The position numbers and the translations under genes were made by a program. From positions 14,478,501 through 14,542,500 of the forward strand of contig OY747723.1 in NCBI GenBank assembly GCA_963556495.2: a DNA stretch of 64,000 bases. The letters run 5' to 3'. This stretch comes from Valencia hispanica. Taxonomy: Eukaryota > Chordata > Actinopteri > Cyprinodontiformes > Valenciidae. The notes beneath the pieces were generated by a model. It had not been told where the DNA came from and did no database searches. It saw nothing but the letters and a program-made list of their open reading frames with translations. Positions 12,076 through 23,882 of the stretch are shown piece after piece (within the stretch, counting starts at the first letter, position 1; every line of letters begins with the position of its first letter).

Positions 12076-15000
12076 TTACACGAAAAGATCATCAGGGCGA
12101 GCTCGGGCGCTGCTGGTCTTGCTCCCCTTACTTGGCCTTCTAAAGTCCGTCCCTACATCAGTGGGAGGCTGATGCATCTCTGCTCTGGTTATCACTGTGG
12201 AGTCATCATGAGGTTCGATGCTAGGTGCAGTGTTTTCTGAATCCACTGCTGTCTCCTCAGGCGCGATCAGAGAAAGAGGTGTATTGCGAGGAAGTGTTGG
12301 AAATGAGGAGAGTTGCTTCTCTTCCAGACATGTTGTCTCCTCCTGAGAGGAGGAGGAGGTAGAGGGGAATGGAGATGGAAGAGGGAGGGGATATGTGGGG
12401 GAATCTTCCTCATTTAGATTGTGAAGCTCCAAAGCCATGTTTCCCCAATTCTGCTGCATCTCTGCAAGGTGTCCACGGCTCTCTTCACTCTCACTGTAGA
12501 TAGAAGCAGGCACCGACTCCATCAGGAAGTCCTCTTGGTGGAAAGCAACACCATCTACATTCAGTCCTTCGGACATAGGTACTGTAGCTATGTTTGTGTT
12601 TAAGAAGATCACTGTGTGGGAGGTTCCAGTTGGACTGTAAGTTCCTCCTCTCTCTGCTTCACCCTCAACCACACGCACATTTGAACACACTGGCAAACAC
12701 TCAAGCCCTGGGGGAGAGTTCTGTTCAGGAATCGTCTCTGCGTCTCCAGGCTCATCAACACCTATCAGTGACAGACTGTCAGGAGCAAACTCCTTTGTGA
12801 CCCCGTGCTTAACTTTCTTCCAGCCTAGGTGGTAGATCTCCAGCAGGTTGAGCACCAAGGAGACACATGCTACCACTAGCATGAAAATGATGAAGATTGT
12901 CTTTTCGGTAGGCCTAGTACAACAAACAAAAACATAGGGTTTAATACTTAAAACAAAAAAAAGAAATGCAACAGAAATAACAACTTACAAGATTTTCTTG
13001 AGTGCCGTTTTGTACATTTGACCAAATCAGCTTTCAGCCTGAACAAAGACCACCAATGGTGCAACTGTTTTAATAAATATTAGGTATGTTTTTCCTGACA
13101 TCCATTCAGTTGGTCAATGCTGAACCCCATCCTACATTATTACAATGTCAGGCCGCATGATTCTTGATGTATAACTAGCTAACTTGTCTTTAGTCCATCT
13201 ATTGGGATTTGATATGGCAATGCCATTTCTTCAAGGTATCCAAAAATATGAAATCCATCCATCCATCTATCCATCCATCCCAACTGTGTGTCTCTATACA
13301 AAGTCGGCCCTTTAAGGAATTTGCTAACACGTTCGCATATCGCGACCCTTTCGGCAGTGAGTGCCGTCATTGATCAACCAAAAAAAGAGAGAGAGATCGA
13401 CTATAAAATGGAAGAAACAGGGATGGTTGCTGTGTTTCTTTTAGCTTTGTTGTTATAAACAGCTTTGCCAACAACTTTTACAAAGCTGGCTGTTTGGGGA
13501 TGTCTGCTGATATTATTTCCCTCTGAATTACCACCAATCAAAATGAGGTAACCATAGCTCCTGTCCAGTGAGTCCACTGGGCCATTTCCGAGTACATACC
13601 CCAAGGCTGGTACTCGGTTGGTTTCTGAAATGGCCCTGAAAATGGCCCTGTCAGGCCGGCCTGCTGAAGTGGACACACACCCTTACACCGAAGGTCAGGT
13701 GAAATTACCTTGAAGCTCCCCTCGGTCCCTTCAGCAAGTTCTGGGTCTTCTCTCAGTGTGATGTTCCCAAATCTAAAGATTTACTGGGAGGCATCAATGA
13801 GGCATCCTGATTAGATGCCCCTAACCACTTCAACTGAACCCTAGAGATCTCCTCTGATTTTCCCCTCAGATGATGGTGCCCCTCACTCTACCTCTAAAGT
13901 CCAGCCACCCTAAGGAGGAACTTAATTTCAGTCATCTTATGTTTTTAGTTATGATTGATATTTCATGACTATAGTTGGAGCTCAGAACACAGATGACCGG
14001 GTAAATTAAGACCATTACATTTTGGCACAGCTCATTCCAGAGACCGAAGCACTGTCCACATTAGAGCAGACAAGGGCTCAGTCTGTCTCTCCAGCCCCTT
14101 CTCCACCCTACCATCACTTGTGCTCCAGACACCAAGATACTTAAAGTCCTCAGACTCAGGCAAAGACTAACACTAAACCTGGAGGGAACAGTCCACCTTT
14201 TTCTGGTTAACAAACACGGCCTCAGACTTAGAGGACACCGGTTAACACTTGGGTTTAAACTACTCCATTGCATACTGGGGGCCATGCACTGAGGAGGCCC
14301 ACAAAACAACAGTCTACAAAAAGCAAAGATCAGACCCTCAACTCCAAGAATACACATTGAGATCCTGTCCAGGTACACCACAAACAGGATCTGCAACAGG
14401 GGGCAGTCCTGGTGAAACTTAACCCACACTGGACACAAGCTAGAGAGCTCTTGCTTTGATTATCCAAGGACTAGATAACCCTAAAATAGTCTCTAGAACC
14501 CCACACTTGTAGCCTTCCTTTAATTCAGAACACTCAACTAAACTTGACAACCTAACTCCCATGACCCCCTCAGCAACTCTGCAAGGGTAAAGAGATGGTC
14601 CACTTTTTCACAACTAGGACAAAACTTGCACTGCCCCTATTGAATCTGAGGTGTCCTTTTCAACAGCCTGGAGAAAGCTTTTTAAGGAGTCAGAGAAGTG
14701 TGATCCCTCTATTGTTGGACCAGTCAACAGAACAGAAAATTGGGACCACCACCCTGATCTGCCACTCCCCAGCTGTTACCAAACCTTTCATGTGGCAATG
14801 AAAAGTTGCTTCAACCATGACAGCCTGGGTATGAATCTCATTGACTCCAAAAGCCTTGATAACAGGAAGATTTTTAGAATCTGTGACCTTTGAGTACTTA
14901 GACACCTGGACAGCAGACATGGTGACTGGATTGAGAAGATCCTCAAAGCATTCCATCCACTGCAGCTATGGTATTTAGCAAACATAAATGTATTTTGTAA

Positions 15001-16250
15001 TCTTAGTTGGCCTAAATGTGGAAAAGTCTAATCTGATTTACTGTCAGACAGTGAGGAAAAGGTCTGTGATATGTGGTTTCAATTGTTTATAGAAACCCAG
15101 CATATAAAACTTATAATAAAGAAGAACAAAGCTTTACTTTCTAACCTGGAGATGAAGCAGTCCACAGTGTTCGGGCAAGGCCAGCGGCCACATTTATAAA
15201 GCGGCCTCAGGTGGAAGCCATAGAGGAAGTACTGCCCCAAGATGAAGCCCACCTCAAATAGAGTCTTGAAGATGATGTTGAAGATATAGGTCCTCAACAA
15301 TGCTCCACGGATACGGATCTTCCCATGCTCATCCCGGATTGGCGGTTTCTCCTTTCTACCACCTCCTCCCCCTCCATCACTGACTCCATTGTGAAAGAAA
15401 GGGTCTTGGTCCTCCTGATGTCGTCCAGCTTTTCTGAGATCTTCCTCCCTCTCCCTTCTCTTCTCCTCCATGCGCACGATGTGCAGCACATGGCCAAGGT
15501 AGATGAGAGTGGGCGTAGAGACAAAGATGATCTGCAGCACCCAGAAACGGATATGGGAGATGGGGAAGGCCTCGTCGTAGCAGACGTTCTCGCAACCGGG
15601 CTGCTGGGTATTACAGGTGAAGTCCGACTGCTCGTCACCCCAAACTTCTTCAGCAGCTGCGCCAAGCACCAAGATACGGAAAATGAATAGGACAGTAAGC
15701 CAAACCTGGAAAAGGAAGATGAAACAATTACAAAACACTAGTTAGCCAAAGATGTCTGAGGCACTTTTGCCCTGGGAAGGACATCTTGTCCTTGATAAAA
15801 AAAGAGTCTCCTTTATAGAAATTAGAAATCTGCTTATCATGTTTTGATCCTTGGACAAAGTTGGCGATGATACAAAATTATTTCCAATGTTCATCAAGTT
15901 TATGCCGTATTATCATATCATCTTAAGATTCATCTTCAACATGTTACATCAGGCAGGTGAGTAAAATTTTAACAAATGTGGTTTTTCTAGTTTCATGGCC
16001 TTTCTTTGGGTTAAGTTAAAAACAAACCGACCAAAGCCTTTGAAATTATTTATGATAACCCAAAACTACCCAAATGACTTTTGATATTAAAATAATAACG
16101 TTAAAAGATGAAGGAAATAGGGTTAAATTGTTTGAAGGAAAAAGAAATAAAGGATGTGAATTAATGTTAATGGATAGTCACCTTTCCAATCACAGTGGAG
16201 TGTTCTTGAGCATTCTCCAACAGCCGTCCTAGAAAGCTCCAGTCACCCAT
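12076..16250 (-). CDS. gja3: Connexin 46-type gap junction protein alpha 3 (three coding exons)
   Basis: Gap-junction subunit: six subunits form a hemichannel in the plasma membrane; the mammalian orthologue serves lens fibre cells. Coding exons, read on the minus strand, are 16250-16182 (69 nt), 15705-15146 (560 nt) and 12913-12076 (838 nt). They join in phase 0 and phase 2 to give 488 aa. The start is [20 protein letters not shown]. Extracellular loop 1 has the CX6CX3C array ([12 protein letters not shown]), loop 2 has CX4CX5C ([12 protein letters not shown]), and SRPTEKTIF begins TM4. Four TM segments are visible. The cytoplasmic loop is Glu/Lys-rich with a Gly run. The long C-tail ends [10 protein letters not shown], with AEMHQPP before it, typical of GJA3. 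Introns within the coding region are unusual for connexins. The tail is longer than in the 435-aa human protein. Confidence 0.93.
13680..14970 (-). repeat. Old antisense non-LTR retrotransposon fragment in gja3 intron 2
   Basis: On the minus strand this region still encodes recognisable but broken pieces of a reverse transcriptase. Plus-strand blocks such as CACCACAAACAGGATCTGCA (about 14380), AAGGGTAAAGAGATGGTCCA (about 14585), GTGTGATCCCTCTATTGTTG (about 14699) and GACCACCACCCTGATCTGCC (about 14745) are the antisense of conserved RT segments in abundant fish LINEs of the RTE/Rex type. Many stops and gaps show it is ancient. The clade is my best guess. Confidence 0.55.
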
Positions 16251-19204
16251 GCTTCACTTGATTTTCTAGCCTGGAGGATGACAAAAGACTGGTGAACATC
16301 ACAGCAAATCCTGGCAATGAACTACAAGAAGGCTGCAGAACACCTTCTGGCCAAAAAAACATTACTCCAGGCCTTTAAGCCAGAAGATACACTGGTGTGT
16401 CTTTCTACAACATTGACAAAATGTGATCTATTCAGTTGGCGGTCACGTTAAGTATTTACCCCCTTATAGATTTCTGTCAGGCTAAGAGGATGATTATTAA
16501 GATTTAGATATCAAATAAAGTAAACTTTCAAAAATTATTTATTTATTAAAGCGAAAAAATCCAAACCAGATTTTCAAATCCAAGTCAGCTTTAGGGTTCT
16601 GGCCTCTAAGGAAAAAAAGATTCTTGTTTTTCAGCCATTCAGAGCCACTTGTTTTTGGTTCGGATCACAGTCCGGCTGCACATTCCAAGTGAGCTCCATT
16701 TTAAGGTCACAAACTTATGGCCGGACATTCTGCCTCAGGATTTTCTCCTAGACAGCAGAATTTCTGGTTTCATCAATGACAGCCAGTTGTCCCAGTCTTT
16801 AAGCAGCAAACCGCCCCACAGATTCCACAAAGAGAGAGAGGGAGCCTCTTTTTGCTGATGCCCCGCCGGCCTGCTGCCATGCCGCTGACCTGCCTACTAC
16901 AGGAGCCGAGAGCTGAAAGAGCTGAGAGCTGCTGAGAATACAGCTGCCGGCGAAACAGGAGCGGGTCCGTGGAGGAACGATGTTCCGAGCCAAAAGTTGC
17001 AAGGAGCCGCATCCGAAGCCTCACTGTTAGCCCCCCACTCAGCTACTTTTAACTGACCAGCTATAACAGCTGATTTCTCTGCTTTATCGCCGGTCATTTC
17101 AGACAACAGAGCCACCCTTCAATGGAGAGCTAAAAAACGTTCACGTAAGGTTGTGTCTGGGCAGAGATAAATTAGCTTTAGATGAGCAAATTAAGGTTTG
17201 TTTTGATTGTGTATTTCACTGTGTTTTTACAACAATGTGTAAGAATTCATTCTTCAATTGTTTGGGTATGAACAGTGTTTTAAAGGTTTATGACCAACGG
17301 TCGTTTTAAATCCTGCAACATGAGTTACTCCGTCCGACCGGAGTTTTTCCGTTATTCTTTGGTGCTAAGCTATAACAATGGCTATGAGCTGTGCAACATA
17401 AATTAGCTCCGCACACTCGATCTGATTAGTGCGGCCTGCTTTTGCAGACCGCCACCGCTTCATAAACAATAATGATTGCTACCTACGGTATTCAAAATAC
17501 AGATCGGGTTTAACACTAAGTGCATAAGTCGTTTTTGAAACCCCTTTCTTAGTATGTCAAAATACTAAATTAGATCAATCACTGCGATCACGATCCATAA
17601 AATAGAATAAATAGAATACATTCTCTAAAAGGTTGATTTCTAATTCAGCAAATGGTTTAATGAAACATTACTTCCACCAAAGAATGTTTTTTCTTTTTCT
17701 TCACATCTGCTTTGCATTGTGAATTGGTGGTTTGAAAACAAACCAAAAGGTCCTAATTAGTCTTAAACTAATTACAATTTGTTTAAACTAACTTACCGTC
17801 ACTCCCAAAACTCTTCAATACAAGCCTTGGTCTTTAAGCATACATATTCATACTGAACTACGACATCACGATCAATTTATTGGTTATTGTTTCTACTTCT
17901 TTGCATATTTGTCCATTTTACTGTTTACCTTTGGTAGTTTGTGGTATTATTCATTCTCCCCTTTTCTGAATTTAGTTGGGTGTTACTATCTTTGTGAGTT
18001 TGTTGGTTAAAGCCATTTAACTGAAAGTTGAATTCTTTTTGTAATAAACTTGCATTTTGGAACTCGTTTGTTTTTGTTCCACATACATGTGTAGTAACGC
18101 CAAGAACGTACTCCTTCATCTATTGTTAAATTATCTCAGCCTTATCAGGGAGGTAATCATAAACATTAACAGAGACTGAACTATTTGGCTATTTATTATT
18201 TCCTGGATCCCAGGTGGTGCCCCAAACTTGGTAATTTTGACAAAATTATTAATGTTATTAATAATTGCCCTAAGCAATTATTCATAATTATTCATAGCCA
18301 TAACCGACCTATCTGTGTCACAGCATTGCTTAGTACATACGTATGCTATTTTTAATAACTGCTCAGTATTTTAGTGTTGTAATTTTGCCATTACTGTTCA
18401 GTATATTTTCAATTCAGTTTATAAGATTTTTATCTATGTGTGAATCTGTCCCTTTGCTGCTGTTACACCTGAATTTCTCCATTGTGGGACAATAAAGGGA
18501 ATTTTTATTCTGTTCATCTATTCTATATATAAATACTAACCGGGGAGGAAATAATTCAGCTTTCACAAGTTATTATATTGCTTTTGACAGATTATGATAA
18601 TTATTGTAGCACTGATTGAAAGTGGCATCACTACAAGCATTTTGTAGGTGACTGATTTTATGAGACTAAATCTATTGAAACTGCAGATAAAAACTTTTAA
18701 AAATAGTTTTATGAATGCCATTATTAATTTTACGTGTCATCACATTTACAATTATTTCTGGCTAATATATATTATAAATATCTATCAACATATTTTGTCA
18801 AAATGCCACTTTTACAAATTATCATCCCATATATGAGAATCGATAAATTTACAGTACATGAAAAAAAATCCTGTATTTAGTTTCGAAAGGTACGGAAGCG
18901 TATTGCATTCACTTGAGACAAATAAAATAAAAAGCTTTGTTTTTCTAAAATAATAAGATAAAATGTGGGGGGGGCATTCTATTGCATTGCTCTGCAGAAG
19001 CTGTGTTCTCTGCAGGAGTGGCTGGTGAGAGGACAATGGCTCGCCATCTGTGGGAACTGAATGAGTGGATAACAGGTTGTCCTCATTGAATGCTGGACTC
19101 ATCACATCCCAGGAATGCTGAGGGTAGCAAATGTTTCCGAGGGATTCACTGATATGACAGCAAGCAAACATACAAGTAGGCCCCGTGTAAAGCAAAGTGA
19201 GCAA
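16251..19204. other. Upstream of gja3, no coding feature seen
   Basis: Any gja3 5' non-coding exon and promoter should lie in or beyond this stretch. 16,800-17,120 is locally GC-richer than its surroundings and could hold one, but no motif decides it. 17,120-19,200 is AT-rich and shows no gene. Confidence 0.35.
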
Positions 19205-19330
19205 AAATATCACCTCAAAATGAAGCTGTTAACCGTGTGGAACATTTACGAACACAGCAGACAGGTCAGGGACAAAGTTCTGGAGAAGTTTAAAGCTGGG
19301 TCAAGACAACGACAACCAGCTGTAACATGG
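19205..19330 (+). repeat. Tc1-related repeat fragment
   Basis: The block TGGAACATTTACGAACACAG, then GTCAGGGACAAAGTTCTGGA and GAAGTTTAAAGCTGGGTC, matches a widespread teleost non-autonomous Tc1-related repeat. A second piece with GAGAAATTTAAGACGGGGTT lies near 60,790. Confidence 0.45.
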
Positions 19331-20594
19331 CTACATTAAGTAACTCTTACTATTTTGCAATAACTAAAGCTTCGCTTTTGCACAGTGCTCAATGAGACCT
19401 GCTTGATGGCAGCCATGTTGCAGCTTCTTCCTCACAGTCTCACGGGCGGATCCAGTTGGAGGCGTTCATGGCCTCATCCGCACCCTGGAGAAGTCGTTCT
19501 GATCCGGGAAAAGAGCCACATCAACCACTCCACTTTATAAAATATCCAGATCCGCATCTCGTAAATTTAACACTTAAATCTTAAAGGACTGCCATTTCCT
19601 GTCGGAAATATGTGATTCTCACCTCACTTTAACGTTTTTATTTCTGGTAGATTTAGGAGGGGTTTTATCTTGCAAACGTCTGACTTTACAACGTCAGAAA
19701 ATATCTTAGTTTGAATATTGAAAATGTACGTCTTTAATGATGAGTTTTCTTTCTGTCTTTCACAAATGTATAACTTTTAGACATCAGAGAAATTCAGAGT
19801 TTGAGTTTTTTTCTTGAAAATATGTGAAATTGATCTCAAAATGACTTTTCTTTTGGTGGAAATTTACTGCTTTTCCCCTTTTATATAAAATGGCCCTAAT
19901 ACTCCGTTGTAGAACTGAATAGAAATGCGTGCCACATTTCTTTTGACAACCATTCGTCATTTCTGCTTGAGTACTTTTTGCAAGGCGCTGAAGGACTGAA
20001 AAATAGGTCAATTTTTTTAAATCGTAAAAAAATATCTAAAAGTTACTCATGGTGAAAATGTGTTATGCACACAAAGTTTGAAATTCATGATCATGCCTAC
20101 TAAAGCTAACCAGTCATGTGTGCTGAGTTTTCCAAATCCCTATAGTTCAGTCCTCCTCTCGCCATATGACCAGATCCGTGACACTCCAGTCTGACAGCAG
20201 CGTGTTTCGTCGCGTATTATGTGTTGACGTGATGAAATACCGCTGGCCAAGGCAGACAATAGAGAAGCTGCCAGATGGATATTGTCCAGGCCAGTGCGCA
20301 CTTTTGATGGATCAGAGCCCTTTTGTCCTAAAACGCCCTAAACAGTTAACTCTTAGATTGCCCTTTGTGCCGCAAAATACTCACAATGAATCACTTATCA
20401 CCAGTACTCAGTCAGACGATTAGCTTCTTACTTACTGTATGTATTCACACACACACTGTAGTTTGATTAACCTTTATGTCGGATTGTTTGATGCATGCAA
20501 ACTACAACTGATGAACCTTTGGTCAGTGCAGAATTGGTATCTAGATACCCGAGTTGCAGTAAAGAAAAGATTTAAACACACTAAAAAGCGTACA

Positions 20595-20810
20595 TGCGAG
20601 GATTCCCACAGCATGATGCTGCCACAGCCTTACCAAGCAAGAAATAAAAAGCCACATGAAAAGGGAGCCCAAATCTGTGCTGAGGGAACTTAGTTAAAAA
20701 GTTATCCGGTCTGTTAAGAGCTTACAGATGCAATTCTGAACAATTTAAACAAACAAGGAAAATACTTTATAAAGGTGAACACTTTTTCCTACCAAAACAC
20801 GACATTTTAT
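20595..20810. repeat. Antisense Tc1-transposase fragment
   Basis: CCCACAGCATGATGCTGCCA at 20,608 is the reverse complement of the codons for the Tc1 transposase motif GGSIMLWG. The rest is degenerate. See the recurring family noted in the findings. Confidence 0.45.
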
Positions 20811-21039
20811 TTTCATAATCATAAGCAAGTAAGAAGTACTAGATTTTTTTCTACAATAACAAATCTCTCCTTTAGAGAACGGATTTAAAGTAGGGTGCTT
20901 AAAATCCACTATTAATCAATCGAAACCAAACATGCTTGAATTTACTAATTGTGCGACTTAAAAGTTTCCCGTTTCCAAAAGGAAGTGAAGGCAGCATGAG
21001 ATGACCTGATAATCCAGCAGGAGGAAAGGATGGTAATCC

Positions 21040-21265
21040 CTCCCACTTCAGACTACCCCATGATCACTCCAGCATCCACCTGCTTACCGCTCCCCTCTGA
21101 GGCACGTCTCCCTCCCGGCGGCGGGCTCCTCCTCTCCTTCTCTTTTCCTTCCTCCCTTCTTCTTCTTCGTTGTTTTAGTCCCTCGGGTGGGCTCGAAACA
21201 CGAGGAGAGTAGTAGGTGAGCGGGAGGAAGAGAGAGAGAGAGAGACGCAGAGAGAAAAATGACAG

Positions 21266-21296
<31 letters not shown>

Positions 21297-21570
21297 CGAG
21301 GAGCTACTTCTGGTGTTAGAAAACTTTTTTTTTCTTTTTCTTTTAAAGGGGGCGGGGGTTGCGCGTAGAAAAGCCGTCCCGCGAAGGCGAAGCGCAGCCG
21401 GCTACGTCCCGCGTGGCCAAGGCCCTCCGCCACTGTCGCACACACAGGTGGTCCCCGTGTATGGGGCGCACGCGGAAGGGGGGGGGCGGGGGGGGGGGGG
21501 GGGGGTGGATATGTTTGGGCGCGCGCCTAAATGTGCGCGAGGCCACTCAGACGTCACACTCCTGGAAAAA
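21040..21570. promoter_or_regulatory. GC- and CpG-rich island with homopolymer tracts
   Basis: This stretch stands out from AT-rich surroundings. It is rich in CpG (for example GCGAAGGCGAAGCGCAGCCG near 21380 and GGGCGCGCGCCTAAATGTGC near 21518) and contains GA repeats (21222-21246), a T run of about 28 (21266-21293) and a near-pure G run of about 27 (21479-21506). It lies about 5 kb upstream of the gja3 start codon, so a promoter or 5' exon of gja3 is possible. No start codon, initiator or TATA element ties it to a gene. Confidence 0.4.
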
Positions 21571-22364
21571 CCAACAAGAGCCGGAAAAGGAACGAATTAA
21601 ATGAGTATTGGGGGCTTTTATGTGATGGAGCAACATAATGTAGTTCATAATTACACTAGTAAAAAACGTAAAAGAGCGGCATGCACTTGGCATTTAGCAG
21701 GTCGAAGCCAATAATGTCTTGTAGAGACATATTTTGCTGCCATAATGGTCTCGAGTTAGGATTGTGGGGTGTTTATATTTTGATCATTTCTTTGTGGTTT
21801 CTTTAGGAACTTGTCATATTCCATTCTGTTTTCTGTATTTATTATTTCTGAACAGGTCTCAACCATATTCAGTTAATTCCTTTTGCTTTAAAGATTTTCC
21901 TAGTATATGTCCTTTCCTTTGTATTTAGTTTTCTTCAGTTATTGTGTTCTGTTCTTTGTGCTGTTGGATTTTGTTCTCGTTGGTTAGTGTTGTTATTTTC
22001 CCCTTTAATTGTTTTTACGTTCACTCCTACTTTATGTTATTCATATTCTCTGTAGGCTACTAAAATTATATTTGGCAAATAAAAATCTTATCAATCTCAT
22101 GAAATAAAATTGCCCAGTCTCCTATCTATTAATAATCAATGTAACAAATGTAACCTTATTACATTTCCAGAAAGCGATGAGATGTACATATAAAAAAATA
22201 TGCTTCGGTTGAGAATCACCAAGCCATTTCAACCCAGAATTTTATATTTTAAAATTGGCCACTAATAAAACAAATATACTGATAAATCCACTACTGTATT
22301 TTAATAATTAATTAATCAGTAGGCACAAAAAACATAAAAGATTAGCTCTAACTATTGCTTGCTG
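21571..22364. other. AT-rich intergenic DNA, nothing recognised
   Basis: The stretch is T-rich on the plus strand with no open frame of note, no repeat boundary and no RNA gene that I can see. Confidence 0.4.
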
Positions 22365-22610
22365 CTGAAGGAAAGAATCCCCACAGCATGATGCTGCCAG
22401 ACCAGAGCACCTTCTTGAACATACCTGTTGTATCCGATCTGTATGGCAGCGTCCAAACTGGACATCGTATATCTTTCTTTGAATGTTTTTCTTATCTCTT
22501 GTCAAATAAAGGCCAGATTTACCTACTGTGGATCTCTGCAGCTCCCCCAGAGATACAGTAAAGCTGTTGGCTGCTTCTCTGCTGCTTGTTCACAAATGTT
22601 CCCCGACAAA
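22365..22610 (-). repeat. Antisense Tc1-transposase-derived fragment
   Basis: CCCACAGCATGATGCTGCCA at 22,379 is followed by the downstream block GATCTCTGCAGCTCCCCCAG (about 22,532) and GGCTGCTTCTCTGCT, in the order found in a common fish Tc1-related repeat read on the opposite strand. A T run ends it at about 22,633. Confidence 0.55.
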
Positions 22611-22742
22611 CCTTTTTTTTTTTTTTTTTTTTGGTGAAGCTGTATTTTTTCTGAAATGAAATCACAGAGTATATTCCCTAATTAGGCGACCTCTGAAGGC
22701 AGTCGATTGCACTTTACTATATTGGGATGCATCAGATTAAAG

Positions 22743-23113
22743 CAGTGGTTCCCAAAGTGGGGGGCGCAGTGTCATTGCAGGACCCAAACTATGGGTCATT
22801 CCTCTGTCCAATAATTCAATCGGCAGGCTCATTTATGAGATGTCAACGGACATATAGTGACTTTGTAGAGATCTGCACAGATGGGGCCAAGACTATGGCT
22901 GGGAAACTAGGAGGGCTGCAGCAGGCATTTCATCTCAGAGTTCTTTTATGTTTTAAACCAATTTTGCACAGACAGGCATTAATAATGTATTGAAAGCAAT
23001 GTTAGATATTGCTACACAGTGAAAAGTTTTTGAAAAAATAATAAAATACAGTGGTTGGGGCATTTTTTTATAAACCTAAGGGGGCTCCAGCAGGAATAGT
23101 TCGGGAACCACTG
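22743..23113 (+). mobile_element. hAT element with residual transposase fragment
   Basis: The ends are perfect 11-bp inverted repeats, CAGTGGTTCCC and GGGAACCACTG. They are flanked by an 8-bp target duplication with one mismatch (GATTAAAG at 22735-22742, GATTAAGG at 23114-23121). These are hAT (Charlie-like) hallmarks. Inside, a frame from 22727 to 22993 includes EICTDGAKTMAGKLGGLQQ, a segment typical of ZBED/hAT transposases. At 371 bp it is a deletion derivative of an autonomous element and cannot move itself. Confidence 0.88.
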
Positions 23114-23249
23114 GATTAAGGGGACTGATGATACATGCATGATACACTTTCCAGATTCTGGGTTGTACAAATGATTGAAAACCATAATTTTCCCAAAACT
23201 TCCTATATTCTGGTCCATCTTGTAACATCCGAACAAAAAACATCACAGG

Positions 23250-23570
23250 CTTTACTTCTGGTACAACATGTGAACCCAGTCAACATTTGCGTATGATACC
23301 CATGTTGGTAGGAAATGGGCTGAAAAATGCGGTCCTGATGAGACTGTCAATGGGGCTCCAGGTTAGTTCCCTAAAGATATTTGATGCAGAGAAACTGGGT
23401 TAAAAAAAGGGACCCATATGATTTTCTTGATTCCTATTTAACACCCAACCCAACTGGTTTTGCTGATAGAAGTTGTTCCTGGGTCCTCAATGGGGAGTTA
23501 AAACATTTTTTTTGGGGGGGGGGGGGGGGGCATTTAAGCTTTGCATAAAAGTCCAGTGTTGACATCTGCC
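23250..23570. other. Unclassified sequence with G homopolymer
   Basis: No gene is seen here. A G run of about 16 occurs near 23,515-23,530, interrupting what looks like an unclassified repeat. It lies between the hAT remnant and the 3' part of the beta connexin gene. Confidence 0.3.
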
Positions 23571-23656
23571 TCACCACATGGTCATCTCTGGGGTCATAGA
23601 AGATGTCAGCTTTTTTGAAGTATATTCATCTACATTTACAAGTGTTCCTAAAAGTC

Positions 23657-23772
23657 TTAGTGATGATGACCTATATTTCGATGCACCTTCATCCTTGGAG
23701 CAGGTGGACTATTGTTTTGTTCATCTGACTCTTGAATTGCTGATTTCCTCGTTCTCTTACCCCCAAGGATTC
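23657..23772 (-). CDS. Candidate last coding exon of the beta connexin (phase does not fit)
   Basis: On the minus strand a good acceptor (CTTGCTTTCCAG at 23,773-23,784) precedes a 116-nt stretch that stays open to a TAA at 23657. The open frame encodes a hydrophilic tail of about 38 residues, rich in Lys, Arg, Ser, Gln and His. With it the protein would be about 264 residues, the size expected for a 30-kDa beta connexin. The upstream exon ends in phase 2, however, while this frame needs phase 1. The obvious junction would instead stop after only a few residues. An alternative acceptor a few bases downstream (after AAGAG or ACGAG) would restore the long frame. Confidence 0.35.
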
Positions 23773-23882
23773 CTGGAAAGCAAGATGTCAGTTGTTAGCT
23801 GAAAATCAAAGGCACTTAAAGGTCATCTAAAAAAATGTAAAACAATCATATCCCTTGTTGATCACCTTGTAGTCAGCTCTAC

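Noticed and set aside
15325..15690. Plus-strand open frame opposite gja3 exon 2
   Set aside because: It is the antisense of a well-supported connexin exon and has no features of its own.
21053..21445. Minus-strand open frame with Lys- and Pro-rich runs
   Set aside because: The runs are translations of homopolymer tracts in a GC-rich island; it is low complexity, not a gene.
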